A stretch of DNA of 40,552 nucleotides from IMG/VR virus record IMGVR_UViG_3300040801_006090, positions 1 to 40,552 of that record. One strand, 5' to 3'. The notes below the pieces were generated by a model, which did not search any database, was not told the origin of the DNA, and worked only from the letters and a program-made list of their open reading frames with translations. This DNA comes from a virus. The position numbers and the translations under genes were made by a program. Numbering within the stretch: position 1 is the stretch's first letter; the number at the start of each line of letters is the position of its first letter. This document shows positions 15,259 through 22,276 of the stretch, piece after piece.

Positions 15259-16453
15259 ATCAATAAATGATTTAATCGAATATGATAATAATCCCAGGAA
15301 CAATGATGAAGCAGTTAAGTATGTGGCTAATTCAATCAAAGAGTTTGGATTTAAAGTTCCTATAGTAATTGATTCAAACAATGTTATTATTGCAGGACAT
15401 ACACGCTTAAAAGCCTCTGTGTCGCTTGGTTTAACTGAAGTTCCATGTATTGTAGCAGATGATTTAAATGACGAACAGATCCAAGCATTCAGGCTTGCTG
15501 ATAATAAAACAGCTGAGTTCTCTACTTGGGATACGGATTTACTTGAAATCGAGCTAAAAGAAATTGATATTGATATGATGATGTTTGGTTTCGAAGAGTT
15601 GTTTGATGAATTACCTGACAATGCAACAGACGATGAGTTTGATGAAGATGCAGAACTTCCAGTTATTCCTTACTCTGAACTTGGTGACATCTATGAACTG
15701 AATGGACATAGATTAATGTGTGGTGATTCTACAAAACAAGAAGATGTTAAGAAATTACTTGATGGAAATGAAGTAGATATGGTATTTACTGATCCACCAT
15801 ATAATGTGGATTATGAAGGTTCCGCAGGAAAAATTAAGAATGATAAGATGGAAGACAATAGCTTCTATCTTTTTTTATATGATGCTTTTACAAATATGTA
15901 CGAATCATCAAAACCAGGTGCACCAATCTATGTATGTCATGCTGATACAGAAGGATTAAACTTCAGAAGTGCGTTTAAGAATGCAGGATTTAAACTTGCT
16001 GAATGTTTGATTTGGGTTAAGAATGCTTTAGTACTTGGTAGACAAGATTATCACTGGCGTCATGAACCTATTCTTTATGGATGGAAAGAAGGAGCAGCTC
16101 ATTACTTTGTAGATGATCGTACTCAAGACACAATATGGGAGTACAACAAACCGAAACGTAATGATGTACATCCTACAATGAAACCATTAGAGCTAGTTGG
16201 TAAGGCAATCAGTAACTCATCTAAACCCAGAGATAAAGTATTAGATCTATTTGGTGGTTCAGGTTCAACTATGATGGCATCAGAGCAACTAGGTAGAAAA
16301 TCTTTCTTAATGGAACTTGATGAGAGATTTGTAGACGTTATTGTAAAACGTTACATCAACTTGGTTGAATCAAATAAAAACTGCTATTTGATTAGAAATG
16401 GAAAAAGAGTTCCATTAAACTCTATTGAAGATTTCAAAATAAACTCACTATAG
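15242..16453 (+). CDS. ParB-like domain fused to an N6-adenine/N4-cytosine DNA methyltransferase
   Basis: A 403-residue protein. Residues about 1-115 form a ParB/sulfiredoxin-like domain (EYDNNPRNNDEAV, IIAGHTRLKA, FRLADNKTAE). The rest is an amino-methyltransferase with DPPY at 184-187 and FGGSG at 337-341. Motif IV before motif I makes it beta class, and the SAM-binding phenylalanine motif is intact. No cognate restriction enzyme is nearby, so it is an orphan phage methyltransferase, probably protecting phage DNA from host restriction. SAM synthetase is encoded 1.2 kb downstream in the same direction. It overlaps the upstream HTH gene by 17 bases. Confidence 0.9.
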   Translation: MQLITKSINDLIEYDNNPRNNDEAVKYVANSIKEFGFKVPIVIDSNNVIIAGHTRLKASVSLGLTEVPCIVADDLNDEQIQAFRLADNKTAEFSTWDTDLLEIELKEIDIDMMMFGFEELFDELPDNATDDEFDEDAELPVIPYSELGDIYELNGHRLMCGDSTKQEDVKKLLDGNEVDMVFTDPPYNVDYEGSAGKIKNDKMEDNSFYLFLYDAFTNMYESSKPGAPIYVCHADTEGLNFRSAFKNAGFKLAECLIWVKNALVLGRQDYHWRHEPILYGWKEGAAHYFVDDRTQDTIWEYNKPKRNDVHPTMKPLELVGKAISNSSKPRDKVLDLFGGSGSTMMASEQLGRKSFLMELDERFVDVIVKRYINLVESNKNCYLIRNGKRVPLNSIEDFKINSL

Positions 16454-16462
16454 AGAAAAAAT

Positions 16463-16520
16463 AACTTGCTATTAGTGCTCAAATAAGTGATATATGTAGT
16501 AACAAAAAAAACGCAAAGGA
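16463..16520 (+). promoter_or_regulatory. Promoter/leader element shared with 39282-39337, copy A
   Basis: AACTTGCTA, then TAGTG, then ATGT, TAACAAAAA, ACG and AAGGAG appear in the same order and nearly the same spacing as before the SSB-like gene. TTGCTA (16467-16472 region) can act as a -35, with an AT-rich -10 about 18 bases on. The similarity continues through the untranslated leader to the ribosome site. Confidence 0.5.
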
Positions 16521-16529
16521 GCACTGATT

Positions 16530-16958
16530 ATGGAAATGAAGTTACGAGAATGGATCGAAAGATTCAACAATGGTGGTTTTGAAGGTAGAGATTACAACAC
16601 ACAATGCAATGCAGGTTGGTTCGATTGGTTTTGTAAAGACACAAGCTTAGCCAACAAAACAAAGAGAATGGGAGCAATAGTTAAAAAGATTAATGGTGAA
16701 GGAAAAGTAAACCTTGATACTATGTACGTTTGGTTCAAGAATAACTGTCCACTTGATGGACCATTATATGATGATTTCCGATTCGCTGACATTGAAACTG
16801 GGGATACACTTTTTACAACACAAATTGATTGTTGTTGGAATGATAAAAAGTACACAGTTTACGGTAGAAAGAATGATTTCCAAAAACCGTTATTTGAAAC
16901 AGACTCATCAAGAGAGTTAAGTAAATGGTTTAATGAAGGGTGGCTAGATAATGTATAA
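16530..16958 (+). CDS. Hypothetical phage protein (142 aa)
   Basis: A soluble 142-residue protein, rich in Trp, Cys and Asn/Asp (CNAGWFDWFCKD, NCPLDGPLYDDF, CCWNDKKYTVYG), with no membrane segment or signal peptide. I recognise it only as the kind of small conserved protein found in temperate Firmicutes phages before packaging genes; no function can be assigned. AAGGAG lies nine bases before the ATG, and a promoter-like leader lies upstream, so it heads a transcription unit. Its stop overlaps the start of the next gene by 8 bases. Confidence 0.6.
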   Translation: MEMKLREWIERFNNGGFEGRDYNTQCNAGWFDWFCKDTSLANKTKRMGAIVKKINGEGKVNLDTMYVWFKNNCPLDGPLYDDFRFADIETGDTLFTTQIDCCWNDKKYTVYGRKNDFQKPLFETDSSRELSKWFNEGWLDNV

Positions 16959-17328
16959 AGAATACAACGCACACCCAAAAGGAATCCTAACTAGTGATTG
17001 TGTAGTTAGAGCAATCTCGACTGCAACAAAACAAGATTATATAGAATGTAGAAGAGACTTAAACCGTAAGAAAAGGGAACTTGGGTTCTCAAGTTATAAA
17101 GAGACAAAGTTTTTATATAAGTATTTAGAAAACTACTTAAGACTTATCATAAAAATTGGTCCTGAGAAGAAACGAGTTAAAGGGCACGAGTTCACTGAAA
17201 TTTATCCAAAAGGCACTTACATCCTTAAAATGAGAAAACATTTCACGGTGTGTGTTGATGGAGTGATACTTGATACTTGGGATTGTACACACCTTTCAGT
17301 ATATACAGCATGGAGAATTGAAGAATGA
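16951..17328 (+). CDS. Papain/C39-like fold phage protein (125 aa)
   Basis: A 125-residue protein with Cys in TSDCVVRAI near the N terminus, His in KHFTVCVDG and Asp in LDTWDCTHLS, the Cys...His...Asp/Asn order and local shapes of papain-like cysteine peptidases. The N-terminal N-x-HPKG stretch and VYTAWRIEE end are typical of a small phage family I cannot name. It may be a peptidase or an inactive fold member. It is translationally coupled to its upstream neighbour (8-base overlap) and to the next gene (ATGA overlap). Confidence 0.55.
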   Translation: MYKEYNAHPKGILTSDCVVRAISTATKQDYIECRRDLNRKKRELGFSSYKETKFLYKYLENYLRLIIKIGPEKKRVKGHEFTEIYPKGTYILKMRKHFTVCVDGVILDTWDCTHLSVYTAWRIEE

Positions 17329-17627
17329 AAGTAAACTTAATAAGAAAAGCGACAAACTATGAACTCATTCCACAGGATGAGATAGTTATTGAAAAGATTG
17401 TAACAATCAAACCTAGATTGTTTAATAAATTTATAGATGAACCACTTGATGATTATGATTTTATTGAAGAACATAAAGATTTAATGTGGTGTGATGTTAA
17501 AGACTTGAATCATTGTATATTTGTTACTTCAAATGAACATGACTTCGGTATATTGGTTCAAAGTGAAGGATATAGTTATGCAAGATTTACTGCATATCTA
17601 CCAAAGGTATTAGTTAGGAGCGAATAG
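17325..17627 (+). CDS. Hypothetical phage protein (100 aa)
   Basis: A 100-residue acidic protein starting in a 4-base overlap with the previous gene. It shows a beta-rich pattern around KIVTIKPRLF, MWCDVKDLNHCIFV and SYARFTAYLPKV, with no recognised motif or membrane helix. Its TAG stop lies inside the loop of a terminator hairpin, so it closes the transcription unit that starts near 16463. Confidence 0.6.
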   Translation: MKVNLIRKATNYELIPQDEIVIEKIVTIKPRLFNKFIDEPLDDYDFIEEHKDLMWCDVKDLNHCIFVTSNEHDFGILVQSEGYSYARFTAYLPKVLVRSE

Positions 17628-17638
17628 CTCCTTTTTTG
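17613..17638 (+). terminator. Terminator overlapping the end of the 100-aa gene
   Basis: GGAGC (17617-17621) and GCTCC (17627-17631) with a five-base loop are followed by TTTTTT. The stop codon of the preceding gene is inside the structure. Confidence 0.75.
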
Positions 17639-17665
17639 GTACTTAATAAGAAGGAGAGATTAACT

Positions 17666-18793
17666 ATGAGAGTAATAACGAGTGAATCAGTATTTAGTGG
17701 GCATCCTGATAAGGTATGTGACCAAATTAGTGATGCAATACTAGATGCAATATTAGAACAAGACAAATACTCAAGAGTAGCAGTTGAAACAGCCATTAAA
17801 GATAACTTTGTGTTTATCTTTGGTGAAGTGACATCAACAGCAACTGTTGATTATGAAGATATAGCGATTAAGAAACTAAGAGAGATTGGGTACAATGATG
17901 CATTTGAAGTCTTGACTAATATTTCAACACAATCAGCTGATATCGCACTTGGGGTTGATTCAACAGAATCACATGAACAAGGTGCAGGCGATCAAGGGAT
18001 TATGTTTGGTTATGCTTGTAAAGAAACACAAGAGTTCATGCCATTACCTATCATGTTAGCTAATCATATATCAAAAGAACTAGATTCAATTAGAAAAGCG
18101 AAATATACGCACGTGTTCGGTCCTGATGGTAAATGCCAAGTATCAGTCAACTATGAAGGACAAAAGCCTAAAATCGAAACTATTGTGGTGTCAGCACAAA
18201 CTCAACTAGGAGTGTTTAGAGAACAGGTAGAAGATATTATTATTAATGAAGTTTTAACAAAGGTAATGAGTTATGATGAGATTATCGATGCAGAAATATT
18301 AATCAACCCAACTGGTGAGTTTGTAATCGGTGGACCATATGCTGATTCAGGATTAACTGGTAGAAAGATTATTGTTGATACTTATGGTGGACATGGTAAA
18401 CACGGTGGTGGAGCTTTCTCAGGTAAGGACGTAAGCAAGGTTGATCGCAGTGGTGCTTATTATGCAAGGTATGTTGCTAAAAGCCTTGTAGGGGCGGAAT
18501 TAGCGACACAGTGCGAAGTTCAAGTGAGTTATGCGATTGGAGTAGCTAAACCAGTTAGTATCTTTGTTAATACGTTTGGAACTGGTGTTGTATCAGATGA
18601 AGAACTACAAGCATTAGTGAGTTATGCTTTTGATTTCAAACCTGAGAACATAAGAAAAGAACTTATACTTGATGAAGTTAAGTTCCAAGAGTTAGCGAAG
18701 TATGGACACTTTGGAAGAGAAGACTTAAACGTTGCATGGGAACATGTAGATAATAAGATTACTGAGTTAAGAAAGTTATATGAGAAAGCCTAA
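17666..18793 (+). CDS. metK: S-adenosylmethionine synthetase
   Basis: A 375-residue MetK that makes SAM from ATP and methionine. Conserved blocks are present: SESVFSGHPDKVCDQISDA near the N terminus (ATP/Mg site), GAGDQGIMFGYA, GGPYADSGLTGRKIIVDTYG and GGGAFSGKDVSKVDRSGAY. Length is near the usual 380-400. ATG 17666 with AAGGAG is chosen over the in-frame start at 17636. It lies in phage DNA between small phage proteins and HNH, so it is an auxiliary metabolic gene, likely feeding the orphan methyltransferase(s). It overlaps the HNH gene by 14 bases. Confidence 0.96.
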   Translation: MRVITSESVFSGHPDKVCDQISDAILDAILEQDKYSRVAVETAIKDNFVFIFGEVTSTATVDYEDIAIKKLREIGYNDAFEVLTNISTQSADIALGVDSTESHEQGAGDQGIMFGYACKETQEFMPLPIMLANHISKELDSIRKAKYTHVFGPDGKCQVSVNYEGQKPKIETIVVSAQTQLGVFREQVEDIIINEVLTKVMSYDEIIDAEILINPTGEFVIGGPYADSGLTGRKIIVDTYGGHGKHGGGAFSGKDVSKVDRSGAYYARYVAKSLVGAELATQCEVQVSYAIGVAKPVSIFVNTFGTGVVSDEELQALVSYAFDFKPENIRKELILDEVKFQELAKYGHFGREDLNVAWEHVDNKITELRKLYEKA

Positions 18794-19064
18794 GATTCTT
18801 CATAACTTCTACAAATCTGTTCCTTGGCAGGTAGCAAGGGAAATCAAGATAAGAGAAGCTGAAGGATGGTGTGAACGCTGTGGTGCTTTAGGTGAAGAGG
18901 TACATCATAAAGAACGATTGACAGTTCACAATGTTATGAACTCTGACATCTCTTTGAACCAGAAGAACCTAGAGTTATTATGTAAGAAGTGTCACAACAA
19001 AGAACATAAGCGTTTCTCTAGTGCACAGCAGTTTGATAAAGATGGAAATTTGATAAGAAGTTAG
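18780..19064 (+). CDS. HNH endonuclease
   Basis: A 94-residue HNH nuclease with a zinc-type frame: CERCGALG, then VHHKERL (catalytic His pair), NLELLCKKCHNKEH. It starts inside the metK end. HNH proteins normally sit directly before terS-terL in HK97-type phages and help terminase cut DNA. Here 2.9 kb of accessory genes separate it from terS, which marks that stretch as an insertion. Confidence 0.88.
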   Translation: MRKPKILHNFYKSVPWQVAREIKIREAEGWCERCGALGEEVHHKERLTVHNVMNSDISLNQKNLELLCKKCHNKEHKRFSSAQQFDKDGNLIRS

Positions 19065-19075
19065 ATAACCTTTCA

Positions 19076-19084
19076 TGCTATAAT
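19076..19084 (+). promoter_or_regulatory. Extended -10 promoter of the TIR gene
   Basis: TGCTATAAT, identical to the ietA extended -10, lies 25 bases before the TIR start codon and just after the HNH stop. Confidence 0.6.
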
Positions 19085-19108
19085 ATTTACTGAAAGGTGT
19101 TGATGTGA

Positions 19109-19954
19109 ATGTTAGAAAACCAAGTATTTATAAGTCACTCATCTAGAGATGTTGATTTTGTACTTCAGTTGAATGAGTTTTTATCAGGGTTAGGAATTCC
19201 AAAAGAAAATATTTTTTGTTCATCTATAGAGGGACAAGGAGTTACTCAGGGGAACAGAATTGAAGATTCAGTAAAACAACACTTATCTAATTCAACCATA
19301 ATTATATATGTCTTATCTCAAAACTTCTTAAAAAGTCAAGCATGTATGCAAGAGTTAGGTGTAGGATGGATGAGTAATGATACCAAGAAATGCTTCTTTA
19401 TGAAGTTAGATGATATCAGTATGGAAGACATAAAAGGTTTTCTTAATATGTCGTATAAATTCACTTTTGTAAATGAAGAGTCGTTATCAGAGTTTGTTGA
19501 TGATTTCTGTGACATCACAAATCTACCCAACCTTAAGGCTTCTGTATTAATGAAGTTAATTAGATCTTTAATTAATACTTCATCATCATTTATAGAAGAA
19601 ATAGTAGAAGAAAAAAAACTATCTGATAAAGAAATTGAACAAAAAGTACTAGAAAAGCTAAAAGAACAAATGTATAAACTTAATGTTGGTGAGTTGAAAG
19701 TCTTAGCAAGTATTTACTTTGCCGAAGATCAGTGTGGAGAGTTTGAAGTAAACTCAGGAGTGATTAATTTACTCCAAGACAAAACGATAGTATATAGACT
19801 ATCACAACTTTCTACATTTGGTATGTACTTTCAGTTTACGCTACAACCTTGGGCAAAAGATTTTATTACAAATGATGAAAAGTTCAGAGAAAATTTGAAG
19901 AAGTATTATAACGGACCTTCAAGAAATCCTTTGAGCTATATGAATAGGTTCTAA
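19109..19954 (+). CDS. TIR-domain protein, probable defence effector
   Basis: A 281-residue protein with an N-terminal TIR domain (residues about 4-135): VFISHSSRD (beta-A/BB-loop start), IIYVLSQNFLKSQACMQEL with Glu82 in the position of the NADase catalytic glutamate. The C-terminal half is helical (coiled coil about 165-195) and could be a sensor or oligomerisation part. Bacterial TIR proteins commonly deplete NAD+ or make signal nucleotides upon phage sensing. AAGGTG precedes the ATG, and it has its own promoter. The UDG-like gene begins three bases after its stop, implying one operon. No SLOG/SAVED/Sir2 domain is visible, so the known TIR system to which it belongs is not clear. Confidence 0.82.
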   Translation: MLENQVFISHSSRDVDFVLQLNEFLSGLGIPKENIFCSSIEGQGVTQGNRIEDSVKQHLSNSTIIIYVLSQNFLKSQACMQELGVGWMSNDTKKCFFMKLDDISMEDIKGFLNMSYKFTFVNEESLSEFVDDFCDITNLPNLKASVLMKLIRSLINTSSSFIEEIVEEKKLSDKEIEQKVLEKLKEQMYKLNVGELKVLASIYFAEDQCGEFEVNSGVINLLQDKTIVYRLSQLSTFGMYFQFTLQPWAKDFITNDEKFRENLKKYYNGPSRNPLSYMNRF

Positions 19955-19957
19955 ACT

Positions 19958-20581
19958 ATGGCTTTTAATTTAGTGCAGTTCAATAATTTTATTAATCGAC
20001 TAAAATCACAACCAAATACTAGTTCTGTTGAAAATCAATATTTGAGTACAACACAAATAAGCAATTTGGAATTATATCTAAAAAACCTTGAAGTATTAAG
20101 TCCGGATATTTTATTGATTGGTGAAGCACCTGGATATAATGGCTGTACGTTATCAGGTATACCTTTTACAAGTGAGTTTATAATTAATACTCAAACTCCT
20201 CCAGGAGTTTTAAGTGGGTGTACTACAACTGGAAATCAAAAAGAATCATCTGCTACTGTGGTTTGGAGCAAACTAAATGAACGACAGTCTTTAGGAAAAT
20301 TATCTATACCACCAATCATTTGGAACATATTCCCATTTCATCCTCACGATGTAGGAAACATAAAGAGTAATAGAAAACCTAATGCTTCAGAGTTAAGATT
20401 AGGATTGTCAATTCTAAATGATTTGATAGCTTTGTTTCCAACCGTTACTAGTATCTATGCCATAGGCAATGTTGCAGGTAACAAAATAAATACAATATCA
20501 AATTATGCTGGAAACTTAAGACATCCTTCATATGGAGGGAAAAGTAAGTTTAATTCAGGAATGGATTTAATCTATCCATAA
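19958..20581 (+). CDS. Uracil-DNA glycosylase superfamily protein
   Basis: A 207-residue protein with UDG-fold landmarks: LLIGEAPGYNGCTLSGIPFT (GEAPG 55-59, active-site loop), WNIFPFHPH (123-130) and RHPS (188-191, DNA-intercalation/His motif). It resembles family-4-like enzymes, but the residue after GEAPG is Tyr rather than the usual Gln/Asp, so substrate choice or chemistry may differ. It is directly downstream of the TIR gene (three-base gap). It may excise bases from invading DNA or act as a DNA-lesion/modified-base sensor for the TIR protein; this pairing is inference. Confidence 0.78.
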   Translation: MAFNLVQFNNFINRLKSQPNTSSVENQYLSTTQISNLELYLKNLEVLSPDILLIGEAPGYNGCTLSGIPFTSEFIINTQTPPGVLSGCTTTGNQKESSATVVWSKLNERQSLGKLSIPPIIWNIFPFHPHDVGNIKSNRKPNASELRLGLSILNDLIALFPTVTSIYAIGNVAGNKINTISNYAGNLRHPSYGGKSKFNSGMDLIYP

Positions 20582-20640
20582 CCTCCCCCCATCAATATCG
20601 ATTTATTGATCGAGGGGTACCGTACGGTTGGGCAATTAAG
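20582..20640. repeat. GC-rich inverted repeats between UDG and ApeA-like genes
   Basis: ATCAATA/TATTGAT flanked by C-run and GAGGGG (about 20586-20618) forms a strong hairpin, followed by the palindrome ACCGTACGGT (20619-20628 region). The composition is far richer in GC than the surroundings. There is no T-run, so it is not an ordinary terminator. It could be a boundary scar, a protein site or an RNA element. Confidence 0.5.
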
Positions 20641-20678
20641 AAACACGAGGCATAATTTTTGAAAATCTTAAAAGGGAG

Positions 20679-21941
20679 ATGATTGTTTTGGATGATGAGT
20701 TGAAGTTTTATATAAAATTGTATGTGAATAAAGTAGAAAAAAATTATAATGGAAAAATCGTTGATACTCACAATGGGAAAGTACTTGAACTAGATAGATT
20801 ATCAAGTACACTGTCAACAGAAGAAAGAGAGGCATTTAAGTACGCAAAAATACCACATGTTATTGCAAGTGCTAATAATGGTAAAGAATATGTTTTCTAC
20901 AATTTGTCATGGTTAGGAACAAGAACGCACTATGGCGAATCAAACATAGTTATGCATTTTAGAATGTCCTTTGATACACTAGTTGAAAATCCAACAAAAA
21001 CCAATATGTATAATGAGGTTAGTTTTTCATTTGATTTTATTGAAGATATGTTTGGTAGAACTACTTTTAAAACACAGTTTCCAACCGAAGATAATAATGA
21101 TGAGTTAGTATTATCAGTGACAGTTCCAGAAAATGAGATTTGTGAACTAGCCGATAAAACAGTTATTAAGGTTACAACAGACTTTGATGGTCTAGTATCA
21201 TCACATCATTTGTTCGACATAGATATAAAGCAAAGGAAACGAATTCATGTAAGATTTCCAGATGGGAAATCTTTAGAAGAAATTAGCAATTTAATTGAGA
21301 TCATAAAATTGTATTTCGAGTTTGTATACAACTATAGGTTAGGATTTAATAAAATAAAGTTAATTAATATTGACATACCAAAAGGATATCATTTAGCTGA
21401 ATTACTGATATCTGATTTGTATAACACAATGAAACCTGAATCATTAATTAAATTTAAAAGTAGATACACAGGCACAAACACAGAATTAGTGGCAAGAATC
21501 AAGAATTGGATAGAACTTTATGATTTATATAGTGAAAGTATACAGTTATGGAAGAAGACAATATATAACGACAACATTGATGAGACAGATAGATTTATTT
21601 GGATTTGTCAGGCATTTGAGTCTTTATGTCAGCATGATGAAGAGATATATTCCGTTGCATTAGAACATGCAAAAAGGAAAAGCAAGAAGAAGTCATACCC
21701 AAATTTATCTGATTACTTGTATACTGTTCAAGATATAATTGGATTTTCCTCAACTTCTCAAAACAAGCACTACAGGGATATTGTTAGGGTGAGAGATAAG
21801 TTTATCCACAATAATCCAAAGAAGACAATTTCAGAACTACAGTGTGAAAATAGTTATAAGTTGATAGACTATTTTTACCTATCATTGGTTGTGAAGAAAC
21901 TAGATGATATTAAAGTAGGTAGAATGTTGATGTTAAGATAG
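20679..21941 (+). CDS. ApeA-like HEPN-domain protein, probable defence
   Basis: A 420-residue two-domain protein. The N-terminal approximately 230 residues are beta-rich (FYNLSWLGTRTHYGE, MHFRMSF, EVSFSFDFIED) and resemble ApeA N-terminal domains. The C-terminal approximately 150 residues are helical and carry Arg372-x4-His377 (VRDKFIHNNP), the HEPN ribonuclease signature. ApeA proteins are single-gene abortive-infection systems that cut RNA when triggered by phage. The start is ambiguous: ATG 20679 abuts GGGAG, while TTG 20688 has ideal spacing. It lies between the TIR/UDG pair and terS, with no sign of belonging to packaging. Confidence 0.65.
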   Translation: MIVLDDELKFYIKLYVNKVEKNYNGKIVDTHNGKVLELDRLSSTLSTEEREAFKYAKIPHVIASANNGKEYVFYNLSWLGTRTHYGESNIVMHFRMSFDTLVENPTKTNMYNEVSFSFDFIEDMFGRTTFKTQFPTEDNNDELVLSVTVPENEICELADKTVIKVTTDFDGLVSSHHLFDIDIKQRKRIHVRFPDGKSLEEISNLIEIIKLYFEFVYNYRLGFNKIKLINIDIPKGYHLAELLISDLYNTMKPESLIKFKSRYTGTNTELVARIKNWIELYDLYSESIQLWKKTIYNDNIDETDRFIWICQAFESLCQHDEEIYSVALEHAKRKSKKKSYPNLSDYLYTVQDIIGFSSTSQNKHYRDIVRVRDKFIHNNPKKTISELQCENSYKLIDYFYLSLVVKKLDDIKVGRMLMLR

Positions 21942-21952
21942 TAGGTGGGAAT

Positions 21953-22276
21953 TTGAGTCTTAATAATGAATATAAGCGATTGAAGTCGCTTTTTTCTTTG
22001 GTTGATGAATCAAAGAAAGAGTTAGTAGATAACTTGATTTATCAAGCTGCATTTATGAAAGTGGAACTTGATAAATTACAGATACAGATAAAGAAATACG
22101 GTGCAGTGCAAATATCTAATAAAGGTGCACAAAGACAGACTGAGTCAGCCAAGTATTATACAAAACTTGTAAATTCATATGGAACTGTGATTAAAGCGTT
22201 GAACTCGGTTCTTGGTACACAAGTAGATGATGGTGATGATGCATTTGATGAGTTTTTAAGGAAAGCTCAAGAATGA
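21953..22276 (+). CDS. Terminase small subunit (P27-like)
   Basis: A 107-residue helical protein: YKRLKSLFSLVDESKKELVDNL, AAFMKVELDKLQIQIKKYG, then SAKYYTKLVNSYGTVIKALN. Size, helix pattern and position fit P27-type small terminase subunits, which bind pac/cos DNA. The TTG start at 21953 follows AGGTGGG; no in-frame ATG exists nearby. The stop overlaps the terL start by four bases. Confidence 0.75.
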   Translation: MSLNNEYKRLKSLFSLVDESKKELVDNLIYQAAFMKVELDKLQIQIKKYGAVQISNKGAQRQTESAKYYTKLVNSYGTVIKALNSVLGTQVDDGDDAFDEFLRKAQE

